The notes beneath the pieces are model-generated. The model did no database searches and was not told the DNA's origin. It saw nothing but the letters and a program-made list of their open reading frames with translations. A program made the translations under genes and the position numbers. From Archangium gephyra (GTDB taxonomy: Bacteria; Myxococcota; Myxococcia; Myxococcales; Myxococcaceae): a DNA stretch of 64,000 bases. Below, one piece after another: positions 15,803-25,545 of the stretch. The stretch spans positions 918,501-982,500 of the forward strand of contig NZ_CP011509.1 in NCBI RefSeq assembly GCF_001027285.1. Direction: 5' to 3'. Numbering within the stretch: the stretch's first letter is position 1; each line of letters begins with the position of its first letter.

Positions 15803-16459
15803 ATGAAACTGCTCACCAATTTCGGAGCCATTGCTTTTGTGATGGCCTCGGCGCTCGTCTGGGTTGCCTGCTCGCGTCCCGAGGCAGGGACAAACCCCGC
15901 CAATCCGCACATCAAGTTGGTCCTTCCGGACCATCGGGCCGTGGAGATCGGCGGGATGCAGGGGCCTGTTCCGGATGTCACCATCACCAAGGTCGGGCCT
16001 GATTCCTACCTGGCGGAGAACAGGAGTGGATGGGCCTACGTGGTGATCTCTGGCCAGAGCGGCGCGCCAGGCTCCGACTGGGCTCCCGAGCGCCAGAGCC
16101 TCGAGGACAATGATCCGCTGCCCTGTGAGAAGGACGGCTCGTGCAGGCTGGGGGCGGGTTGGGCTCCCGAGCGCCAGAGCCTCGAGGACAATGATCCGCT
16201 GCCCTGCGAGAAGGACGGCTCGTGCAGGTTCGCGAAGGCCTGGGTTCCCGAGCGCCAGAGCCTCGAGGACAATGATCCACTGCCCTGTGAGAAGGACGGC
16301 TCGTGCAGGCTTGTGACGGGTGGCAACGATAACGGCGGAGGTGAAGGGGGTGGGTACAGGGTCTGTGGCTCGTCCAGCAGCTGCTCGGAGGCGTGCACGG
16401 CTTGCGCCGGCCTGAGCATCCATTATGACGGCGTGACCTGCGACATCACTTGTAACTGA
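15803..16459 (+). CDS. Cys-rich lipoprotein with three 27-residue repeats
   Basis: A 218-residue lipoprotein. ATG 15803 follows CGGAG by 7 bases. The signal peptide ends in a lipobox VAC near residue 24. Residues 93-173 are three near-identical 27-residue units with the core PERQSLEDNDPLPCEKDG, each with two cysteines about seven residues apart. A Gly/Asn linker and a cysteine-dense tail (six Cys in about 32 residues) follow. The pattern suggests disulfide-locked modules displayed on the outer membrane. No family recognised. Confidence 0.7.
   Translation: MKLLTNFGAIAFVMASALVWVACSRPEAGTNPANPHIKLVLPDHRAVEIGGMQGPVPDVTITKVGPDSYLAENRSGWAYVVISGQSGAPGSDWAPERQSLEDNDPLPCEKDGSCRLGAGWAPERQSLEDNDPLPCEKDGSCRFAKAWVPERQSLEDNDPLPCEKDGSCRLVTGGNDNGGGEGGGYRVCGSSSSCSEACTACAGLSIHYDGVTCDITCN
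16079..16321 (+). repeat. 81-bp tandem coding repeat
   Basis: Three 81-base units starting at 16079, 16160 and 16241 lie inside the Cys-rich lipoprotein gene. Long blocks are identical between the units, including synonymous sites, so the duplication is recent. Differences cluster at the unit boundaries. Confidence 0.9.
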
Positions 16460-16475
16460 GCGCTCCCGCGGTCTC

Positions 16476-16517
16476 CCATGCGGATCGTGTTGGCAGGCGG
16501 CAATCCGATCCGCATGG
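16476..16517. repeat. Inverted repeat downstream of the Cys-rich lipoprotein
   Basis: Perfect 12-base arms CCATGCGGATCG (16476-16487) and CGATCCGCATGG (16506-16517) enclose an 18-base loop. It lies between the lipoprotein stop and the next gene's start. It may be a transcription terminator or an operator for the downstream membrane-protein gene. Confidence 0.6.
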
Positions 16518-16545
16518 CTCCGGAGTGGGGCAATTCGTTGATGAG

Positions 16546-18213
16546 ATGCGGATGACACAACAGACTCCCACCGCTGAAGTGAGCGACACCCCACGGCCCG
16601 GGACGAGCAGGGCGTTGGTCTGCCTAGTGGGAGGGTTGTTCGCCACGCTCCTGGGGGTGCTGCCCAGCGCGTGGCTCGGGACGGAGCGGTTCACGTGTCC
16701 GAAAAACGTGCTCTTCCATGCGGCCGCGCTGGCAACGGCGGTGGCGTGTCTGGCCTGGGGGCGGCGCTGGACGCTGGATGCGGTCGACCTGTCGCTGGGC
16801 GTCTTCGCCGGACTGAGTCTGCTGTCCGCACTCGCCGTGGCGGCCAATCCCTGGCTGACCCTGGTTTCGACAGGAGTGACGCTCTCGGGGAGCATGCTTT
16901 TCCTGTGTACGCGCCCCCTGGCGGAGAACGGACGCCGGGAGGCGATTCTCCTCGCGGTGGTGCTCGTGGCCGGGCTGCTCGCGCTCACCGTTCTGCTGGA
17001 GGCCTACGGCCCGTTGAAGGGGTTGTCGACGAGACGCGCTCCGGGCGGGACGCTCGGCCACCGTAACCGCGCGGCGCACCTGCTCGTGCTCTCGCTTCCG
17101 GTCACCTGGCTCTGTCTGACCCGAGCGCGGCGCCGTCCGATGCTCGCCGTACTGCTCGCCTGCGCGATGTTGACGGGCGCGGCCGTGACCCTCACGCGTT
17201 CCCGGGCCGCGTGGTTGGCTCTCCTCGTTCTCGGACTGGGAATGGGGGTGGCCTGGGGTCTTGCCTGGCACGCGGCAGACGCAACGCGGAGGCGGCGCAC
17301 GGCGGGCTTCATCGTGGCGCTGCTGGGAGGCGTGGGCGTGGCGCTCGTCATGCCAAACACCCTGGAATGGCGTGGTTCCTACGGGGATTCGCTCCGTCGC
17401 ATTGGCGAGTACGAGGCGGGCTCGGGGCAGGGGCGGTTGGTGCAGTATGGGAACACGCTGCGCATGATCGTGGATGCGCCACTGCTGGGCGTGGGGCCGG
17501 GAAACTGGCCCGTGCACTATCCCCGTTACACCACGCGAGGGGACCCCTCGTATAATGTAGACGCGGTCGTGCCGGTGGGCTCGGTGCCGCAGTCGGACTG
17601 GATGGGGTTTCTGGCCGAGCGCGGCCTTCCCGCCATGTTGGCGCTCGCCCTCGTCGCGGGGCTCCTGCTCGCGGAGAGCTGGAAGCGTGCACGCAACGAA
17701 GCGGGTCCGGAGTGGGGGTCCGAGGCGCTGGCGCTGACGGCGGTGTTGGCCGGGCTGCTCGTGATGGGCGGGGTGGACACGGTGCTGCTGACGACGGAGG
17801 GCATGTTCTTCGTGGCCGTGATGGTGGGAGCACTGGCGCGTGCTCAGCGGGAGCAGGTGGTGATCGTCCCGGGCGTGGCGAGGCGGCGGGCGGCGATGGT
17901 CCTGGTGGTGCTGCTGACGGGAGGGCCCCTCGTCTACGGCGCGGTGCGGGGGTGGGCCCGGCATCTGGTCTTCCTCGAGCCGCAGACGGCCGAGCGGCTT
18001 GAACGCGCGTCACGCCTCGATCCGGGGGGCTCCGAGGCTCGATTGTTCCTGGGGAGCATGAAGGCCCGGGCTGGCCAGTGCGAGGAGGCACGGGCCATCC
18101 TCCGGGAAGCCCGCAACCTGTTTCCCTATTCCGAGGCACCCCTGAAGATCTGGTCGCAGTGTGCACGGAGCCGCCGGGACCTGGCTCGGGAGGCCCCGCT
18201 ACCCGTTCAATGA
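16546..18213 (+). CDS. O-antigen ligase/polymerase-like membrane protein
   Basis: A polytopic membrane protein of about 555 residues with ten or more hydrophobic segments. The Wzy_C/O-antigen ligase signature is present in GHRNRAAHLLVLSLP and in the periplasmic loop motif GVGPGNWPVHYPRY. The C-terminal 80 residues after the last membrane segment look like a TPR pair (ASRLDPGGSEARLFLGSMKA). Such proteins join or polymerise undecaprenyl-linked glycans, for example O-antigen or exopolysaccharide; the glycan is unknown. The start is uncertain: ATG 16546, ATG 16552 and GTG 16525 are possible. The 3' end overlaps the convergent peptidase gene by 15 bases. Confidence 0.8.
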   Translation: MRMTQQTPTAEVSDTPRPGTSRALVCLVGGLFATLLGVLPSAWLGTERFTCPKNVLFHAAALATAVACLAWGRRWTLDAVDLSLGVFAGLSLLSALAVAANPWLTLVSTGVTLSGSMLFLCTRPLAENGRREAILLAVVLVAGLLALTVLLEAYGPLKGLSTRRAPGGTLGHRNRAAHLLVLSLPVTWLCLTRARRRPMLAVLLACAMLTGAAVTLTRSRAAWLALLVLGLGMGVAWGLAWHAADATRRRRTAGFIVALLGGVGVALVMPNTLEWRGSYGDSLRRIGEYEAGSGQGRLVQYGNTLRMIVDAPLLGVGPGNWPVHYPRYTTRGDPSYNVDAVVPVGSVPQSDWMGFLAERGLPAMLALALVAGLLLAESWKRARNEAGPEWGSEALALTAVLAGLLVMGGVDTVLLTTEGMFFVAVMVGALARAQREQVVIVPGVARRRAAMVLVVLLTGGPLVYGAVRGWARHLVFLEPQTAERLERASRLDPGGSEARLFLGSMKARAGQCEEARAILREARNLFPYSEAPLKIWSQCARSRRDLAREAPLPVQ

Positions 18214-19968
18214 AGACAAGATCCTGGCCCACGTCCGGCTTCGATGAAATTGATGACCTTCATCCTCGAAGACCTCGAATTGAGTGGCGCCAGCGCCGAA
18301 GGGCCTCTCTCCGAAACAACGCTCCAGCGCACCCCGTGCCACGGAAGGGCTCAAGGCATTGTCGTTCAGTCCATGGAAGGCCAGAACGCGCCTCGAGCCG
18401 GACTCCCCCGGACACGTTCCGGGCACCAACGGAACCGTCGAAGTCAAGACGAGGCGTCCAAAGCCCTCTGGCTTCAGGAAGGCGGCCTGAACCGCGACGC
18501 GAGTGCCTGAGCTCGAGGCAAGCAGCGACGTGTTCTCAGCAGGCACTCCCAGCTCCTCCGCCAGGTACCGTTGAACAGCGATGAGGTCTCGTGCCTGCCC
18601 GGCTGTGTCCTCGTGTTTTTCGAAGTCAGCTCCATATCCTCTGGAGCCTCGATAGTTCACCGAGGCCACGATCATGCCCTGACGAAGCAGGTACTGGGTT
18701 CGAGCGTCCCATACGGGCAACTCCTGCAGATGAGGGCCTCCGTGAACGTTGATGATGGCACGTGGCTTTGCATCGGGCCCCGCGAGCTTGTCGCCCCAGA
18801 GGATGACGGGGACTTGAAGACCATCATCAGAGGTCACCGTCATCAGCCGCGGACGGATTCCCGTGGCTTGCCGGGGTGAGGCCGCGACGACGCTGAGCTC
18901 CTTGGAGGAGAGGGACACCGCGACGAGATCGGGAGGGAACTCCAAGCGGCTTCTGCTGGTGTAGACCTGGTCGCCCGTGTCGGACAAACCCAGGATGCGG
19001 TGGCTCTCGTCGGGCTGCCCGAGGAGCTGAGGGGCCTGGCCATCCGCGGAGGCGATCCAGAGTTGGCTGATTCCGCCTTCATTGGCTTCATACAAGAAGT
19101 GCTGCTGATCCTTCAGCCAGACAGGATGACGCAAATCATTGGAACTCCGCGCCACCAGGCTGGAGCGTCGCGTTTTGAGCTCCAGGCGTCTCAGGCTGAA
19201 GAACCGCTCATGGGGTTCACGAGCGGAATACAAGAGCGACTGCCCATCGGCGGACCACGAGAGCTCCCGCACCACGCTCCCGTCCGGCAGCTGGGCCAGG
19301 GACTCAGGTGCTCTGGAGGAGCCCACCTCGAGCTGGTGAATACTGCTCTCGCTCTCCAAGGGGATGTAGGCGATCCTGCCTCCATCCGGGGACCACTGAT
19401 AGTCCGCTTCGGGTGAAACCCTGACAAGCGAAACGCTCTCCAACGCCTTCCCCAGCCCCAGCTTCACGAGTCGAAGCTCTCCCGCACGGCTGTTTCCAAC
19501 ATACAGCAGGAGGCTCCGTCCATCGGGAGCCCACCGGATGGGGGGAGCCGCCGTGGAGGTCAGCGGTGAAGCAAAGGTGTTCAGCTCCCCACTGCTCAAG
19601 TCCCAGAGGCTGAGACGGTACTGCCGATTTCCCGCTGCGCTCGAAATGAAAGCGATGGCTCCGCCATCAGGCCGCCAGGTCAATGAGAGCTGCGTGTCGA
19701 AGGAGCGCGCTCGATGGAGGACCGTTCCAGACTGGCGGTCGAGCACGGCTATCTCGAAATCAGAGGCATCGCGGGTCTTGACCAGGACGCGGGAGCCCTC
19801 CGGCGACACGCTCACGGGCATGGGATATTGAGAGAGGAGTGCCCGCAGAGCGGCCTCCTCGGCCCTCCGCTCCTCCCGCGCGTGCCAGAGGAGCGCTGCA
19901 CCGACAGCGCCCAGGAGCACAAGGCAACCCGCGATCGCCGCATTCCTCCGAGGGATGAAGTCAGTCAC
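18199..19968 (-). CDS. S9-family (prolyl oligopeptidase-like) peptidase, membrane-anchored
   Basis: A 589-residue protein with one N-terminal membrane anchor (about 9-28). A beta-propeller of TolB/WD40-like blades covers about residues 45-340 (WRPDGGAIAF, WAPDGRSLLL, WSPDGGRIAY, WSADGQSLLY). The C-terminal alpha/beta-hydrolase domain has the oxyanion strand NVHGGPH, the NYRGSRGYG signature, Asp in GLNDNALSP and His in DEGHQFH. The nucleophile elbow reads ASSSG instead of the usual GxSxGG, so the Ser is present but the first Gly is lost. It probably acts in the periplasm on short peptides, unless the altered elbow weakens catalysis. Confidence 0.82.
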   Translation of the reverse strand: MTDFIPRRNAAIAGCLVLLGAVGAALLWHAREERRAEEAALRALLSQYPMPVSVSPEGSRVLVKTRDASDFEIAVLDRQSGTVLHRARSFDTQLSLTWRPDGGAIAFISSAAGNRQYRLSLWDLSSGELNTFASPLTSTAAPPIRWAPDGRSLLLYVGNSRAGELRLVKLGLGKALESVSLVRVSPEADYQWSPDGGRIAYIPLESESSIHQLEVGSSRAPESLAQLPDGSVVRELSWSADGQSLLYSAREPHERFFSLRRLELKTRRSSLVARSSNDLRHPVWLKDQQHFLYEANEGGISQLWIASADGQAPQLLGQPDESHRILGLSDTGDQVYTSRSRLEFPPDLVAVSLSSKELSVVAASPRQATGIRPRLMTVTSDDGLQVPVILWGDKLAGPDAKPRAIINVHGGPHLQELPVWDARTQYLLRQGMIVASVNYRGSRGYGADFEKHEDTAGQARDLIAVQRYLAEELGVPAENTSLLASSSGTRVAVQAAFLKPEGFGRLVLTSTVPLVPGTCPGESGSRRVLAFHGLNDNALSPSVARGALERCFGERPFGAGATQFEVFEDEGHQFHRSRTWARILSSLNG

Positions 19969-20216
19969 GGTCAGCCATTTCAGGAACTCTCCAAGGAGAG
20001 GCGGAGCATAAGACGGATGGGGCCAAGGCAGTGGTCGAAGCCATCCTGCTTGAGGCCAGGGGCGGCTGGCACCTATCCGGCCCCGATTGGATTCCAGCGG
20101 CTTCCGGCCCCGGTTTCAAAGCGCCTGCCTCCCGGACGGCCGGGACGCACGGACAGGCGAAACCCGCCCCTCCAGGCCCAGGGTCCCGGGCTACACTGGG
20201 CTCCCCCCTGGCTCCC

Positions 20217-22323
20217 ATGAACCGCAAGGCCCTCGCCTCCGTGCTCCTGCTGTGCATCGCGCTCGCCAGCGTGGTGGGGGGCGTGGTGCACTTCATCCGC
20301 CGCGACCGCGCCGCGCTCGTGGACCAGTTCGCCTCGGACCGCAAGGCCCAGGTGGAGGCCGCCGCCCGCGAGGTGGCCGATGCGCTCGACGACGCCGCCG
20401 ATGACCTGCGCTTCGCCGGTGAGCTCCTCTCCCGGCCCGGCTCCATCGCCGAACACCGGCGCGAGCTGCTCGCCCTGCTGGAGGTGGTGGGTCAGTACAA
20501 GGCCATCGTCGTCCTGGACTCACAAGGAGCGCAGCGCTTCGCCATCATGGACCGGCGCGCCGGCCCCGCCGTCACCCGCGGGGCCGTGGGCACCGTCCTC
20601 ACCGAGACCGCCCGCGAGGCGCTCGCCCGGCCGCCCGGCGACATCCTCACCTCTCCGCCCGTGGCCGCCGCGCCCGGCGGCTGGTTCCGCGTCTTCGCCA
20701 CCGCCTACGCCCCCTCCGAGGATGGGCCCGGGGGCTCGGTCGCCGTGCTGGTGGACAGTGAGCCATCCTTCGCGCCCCTCAAGCTCATCGCCACGCAGCC
20801 GGACGCGAAGCTGCTGCTCCTCGGCGCGTACGGCGTGCCCACTCCGGCGAGCGCTCCCTCCCTCATCGACTGGCACAAGCGGATGGAGGCCGAAGCCGGC
20901 AGCATCCCCGCCTATTCAGAGCTGCTGGCCCACATGCGCGCGGGTGAGCGCGGCACCGTGCGCATCCCCGAGAACGAGGCCGCGCTGCTGGGCCTGGGCT
21001 CGGCGGATGTCATCGCCGCCTATACGCCCATCCGCATGCGGGGCGGTGCCCACTGGTCCGTGGCCACCTTCTCCTCCACCCGGGAGCTGCGCGCCCATGA
21101 GCGCGGCGTCATCCTCCGCGTGGCGCTCGGCGCCCTCCTGGTGGCCTTCTTCCTCTCCGTCTTCGGCGCCTACGTCGTCATCGCCTCGCGCCGCGCCGTC
21201 GCGCTCCAGGAGAGCCGCCGCCACGCGGACCGCCTGGCCCACCTGCACGAGAAGACGCAGAAGATCCTCGACAACATCCCCACCGGCGTCCTCGCGCTCT
21301 CCGCGGCCGGCCGCATCACCGCCGTCAACCAGGCCCTGCGCGAGCGGCTGCCTCCCACCGCCGTGGGCGCCTCGCTCCCCGAGGCCTTCCCCCATGCGCC
21401 CGCCGCCGTGGTGGACCGGCTCGCCTCGCTGGTGGAGGCGGCCTGCTCCGCCGAGCGCGTCCTCAGCCTCCACGGCGAGCCGCTGCCCCTCTTCGGCCAG
21501 GAGGGCCAGTACCGCATCCACGCCGTGCCCCTGGAGCGCCTGGACCCCGAGGTGCGCGTGCTGCTCGTGGTGGAGGACCTGAGCAACGTGCACGCGCTCG
21601 AGTCCCAGCTGCTGCGCGCCGAGAAGCTGGCCACGGTGGGCATCCTCGCCGCGGGCATCGCGCATGAGATTGGCACCCCGCTGGGCGTGGTGCGCGGCCG
21701 GGCCGAGTACGTGCTGGGCAAGCTGGGCGCGCAGCATCCGCAGGCCGCGGGCGTGCAGGTCATCATCGACCAGATAGACCGGGTGAGCCGCACCATCCGC
21801 CAGCTGCTGGACTTCTCGCGGGTACAGCCGGCGCCGGTGAAGGGCGTGGCGCTGGAGCCGCTGCTGCGGGGCGCGCAGGAGCTGCTCCACGGCGAGGCCG
21901 AGCGGCGCAAGGTGCGGCTGGAGGTGGAGGTGCCCGAGGGGTTGCCGTCGCTGTCGGCGGATCCGGACCAGTTGCAGCAGGTGGTGCTCAACCTGGCGCT
22001 CAACGCGTGTGATGCGTGCGAGCCCGGGGGCGCGGTGCGCATCGCCGCGCACGTGGAGGCACCGGTCGAGCCGGGGGCCTGGAGCGGGGTGCGGGTGACG
22101 GTGCGCGATGATGGGTGCGGCATTCCGCCGGAGAGCCTCAACCGCGTCTTCGACCCCTTCTTCACCACGAAGAAGCGTGGCCAGGGCACGGGGCTGGGCC
22201 TGACGGTGGTGGCCCAGATTGTCCGCAACCACGGGGGCCGCATCGAACTGGAGAGCGAGCCCGGGCAGGGCACGTGCGTGACGCTGTGGTGGCCGGCCAC
22301 GCCCCTGCCGAGCGAGGAGCGAC

Positions 22324-22334
<11 letters not shown>
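20217..22334 (+). CDS. Membrane sensor histidine kinase (NtrB-like)
   Basis: A 705-residue sensor kinase. Two membrane segments (about 5-27 and 300-322) flank a 270-residue periplasmic sensor region. A PAS-like domain (about 345-460), a HisKA domain with H483 in GIAHEIGTPL, and a HATPase domain with DDGCGIPPE, FFTTK and GQGTGLGL follow. The stop overlaps the start of the downstream response regulator by 11 bases, so they form a cognate pair. The extracytoplasmic part looks like a CACHE-type sensor, but the ligand is unknown. ATG 20217 was chosen because it begins the signal anchor. Confidence 0.93.
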
Positions 22335-23694
<1,360 letters not shown>

Positions 23695-23747
23695 CGCGCA
23701 CGAGGTGTCTACACTGCGGACCTCTCTTTTTCGGAGGTTCACGCCTC

Positions 23748-25094
23748 GTGTCCACGCCCCGTTCTTCCTTCCTCGTCTTCCTCGTCTGCGCGTTGAGCGC
23801 GGTGCTCGTGTTCTCACCCGGCTGTGAGCCGGACCGGCCGCTGCCTCCTGGGGGAGAGCCCCTTCCGCCCGGTGGAAAGGATCCCCAGGGAGGTGACGAT
23901 GGGGGCACGGATGGAGGGGTGCTGGTGGTTCGCAGCGATGGGGGCTCCTTCGCGGCGAAGCCCACGTGCACCAGCGGCGGCGCGTGCGCGGGCGCCTGCC
24001 CGGATGGCGGCGTCATCTGCTCGGGCAACTGCGGCTTCCTGGCCCCGGTGCAGTACCCCTTCGCGGGAGACCCGAAGGCCATCGCGCTCGGCGACGTGGA
24101 CAAGGACGGGGACGACGACCTCGTCACGGCGAACAACGACGGCAAGGCGGTGGCCGTCCTGCTCAACAAGCGCAACGGCCTCTTCCAGACGCCCAGCCTG
24201 TGGTCGTCCGGCCGGGAGCCCACGGCCCTGGCGCTCGCGGACGTCAACGAGGATGGCTCGTTGGATCTGCTCGTGGCCAACAACAGCGGGGACGCCTCGC
24301 TCGCGGTGTACCGGGGCAAGGGCACCGGTGACTTCCTGGCGCCCATCACCACCGGGAGCGTCGGCCTGGATCTCAACGACCTGGTGGTGGACGAGTTCGG
24401 CGGAAACGTGTGGAGCCTCGCCGTGCTGCGCGGGAGTGATCAGAAGCTGTCCGTGATCCCGCTGAAGAGCGACGGCACGCCGCAGACGCCGGTCGACTAT
24501 GACTCGTCCTCGGGGGCCTACGCGCTGGTGGCCGCGGACTTCAATGGAGATGGCAAGAAGGACCTCGCCCTCACCCACGAGTCCGCGTGCGGCACGTCGT
24601 CGAGCACCCCGTGCCAGTCCGTGGGCGTGCTGCTGGGCAAGGGCGATGGCACCTTCCAGCCCCAGGTCTTCACGTCCACGGGTGGCTCGCCGAGAGGACT
24701 CGTGGCGGCGCAGCTCGACATCGACACGGCGATGGACCTGATTGTCGCCGACGCGAGCCGCAACCAGGTGCTCGTGCTGCGCGGTCAGAACAATGGCCGC
24801 TTCTACGAGCCGGTGGCCTATCCCACGGTGAAGGCGCCGTCGCGGCTGGTGCTGGCGGACGTGAACCGGGACACGGTGCCGGACATCCTGGTGACGAGCG
24901 CCACGGGCAACCAGGTGGGCCTGTTGGTGGGCCAGCCGGGAGGCACCTTCTCGTCGCAGGTGCCGCTCACCGCGTGGCCCCAGGACGTGGGGCTCCAGGG
25001 GCTGAGCGCGTCGGACTTCGACGGCGACAGTGTCGTGGACATGGCGGTCCTCACCCGCAACGGCATCCAGATGTTGTGGGGCATCTGCCGGTAG
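23748..25094 (+). CDS. FG-GAP/VCBS-repeat lipoprotein
   Basis: A 448-residue lipoprotein starting at GTG 23748, with GGAGG upstream at 23733-23737. The signal peptide ends in lipobox SPGC (cysteine near residue 26), followed by a Pro/Gly-rich linker and a small Cys-rich segment. About seven beta-propeller blades then follow with Ca-binding FG-GAP motifs (DVDKDGDDDLV, DVNEDGSLDLL, DFNGDGKKDLA, DFDGDSVVDMA). Integrin-like propellers of this sort mediate surface binding. No enzymatic motif is visible. Confidence 0.83.
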   Translation: MSTPRSSFLVFLVCALSAVLVFSPGCEPDRPLPPGGEPLPPGGKDPQGGDDGGTDGGVLVVRSDGGSFAAKPTCTSGGACAGACPDGGVICSGNCGFLAPVQYPFAGDPKAIALGDVDKDGDDDLVTANNDGKAVAVLLNKRNGLFQTPSLWSSGREPTALALADVNEDGSLDLLVANNSGDASLAVYRGKGTGDFLAPITTGSVGLDLNDLVVDEFGGNVWSLAVLRGSDQKLSVIPLKSDGTPQTPVDYDSSSGAYALVAADFNGDGKKDLALTHESACGTSSSTPCQSVGVLLGKGDGTFQPQVFTSTGGSPRGLVAAQLDIDTAMDLIVADASRNQVLVLRGQNNGRFYEPVAYPTVKAPSRLVLADVNRDTVPDILVTSATGNQVGLLVGQPGGTFSSQVPLTAWPQDVGLQGLSASDFDGDSVVDMAVLTRNGIQMLWGICR

Positions 25095-25102
25095 ACACCG
25101 GG

Positions 25103-25135
25103 GAAGGGGCCGGCCTGCCCGGTGTCGGCCCCTTC
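25103..25135 (+). terminator. Hairpin terminator after the FG-GAP lipoprotein
   Basis: A perfect 10-bp stem, GAAGGGGCCG (25103-25112) with CGGCCCCTTC (25126-25135), encloses a 13-base loop beginning 8 bases after the stop codon. The downstream sequence lacks a clear T-run. Confidence 0.65.
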
Positions 25136-25184
25136 GGGTAGCCTCGGGGTCCAACTCTCGCAGTCCAGGAAGGTGGAGCCACCC

Positions 25185-25544
25185 ATGGGCTTTTTCTCGC
25201 TGAAGGGGTTGCTCGGGGCCTCGTCCCGGGGAGCGCCGGGCCACATCCCCGTGGCGGCCATCTCGGAGGAGTACGCGTGGCTCCGGGACAACGGGTGCGA
25301 GTGCGGCGGCGCGTGGTCCCTGGTGCAGCAGTCGGTGAGCTCCAGCCCGGGCCTCCCCGAGCACCTGAAGCTCGACCGGCTGGAGGTGGCCTGTGATGAC
25401 TGCGGCCGGGAGTCCGTCTTCCTCTTCCAGGTGGACACCCACTCGCCCCAGTACCTCGAGGAGCAGCAGGCCATGATGAAGGAGCTCTTCGGCGACGATG
25501 CCGAGGCGCTCTTCGGGGGCGAGGACTCCCCGGGCCGGGACTGA
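25185..25544 (+). CDS. Small protein with a zinc-ribbon-like cysteine set
   Basis: A 119-residue soluble protein with AGGTGGAG before ATG 25185. Two short cysteine clusters, CEC (about residues 38-40) and CDDC (about 69-72), are placed as in a zinc ribbon. The last 30 residues are acidic and helical. It may bind metal or nucleic acid, but no family is recognised. Its stop lies one base from the stop of the convergent membrane-protein gene. Confidence 0.65.
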   Translation: MGFFSLKGLLGASSRGAPGHIPVAAISEEYAWLRDNGCECGGAWSLVQQSVSSSPGLPEHLKLDRLEVACDDCGRESVFLFQVDTHSPQYLEEQQAMMKELFGDDAEALFGGEDSPGRD

Positions 25545-25545
25545 G

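Noticed and set aside
18756..18772. Sigma-54-like string TGGCACGTGGCTTTGCA on the + strand
   Set aside because: The spacing between GG and GC is one base too long, and it lies inside the S9 peptidase coding sequence with no gene facing it.
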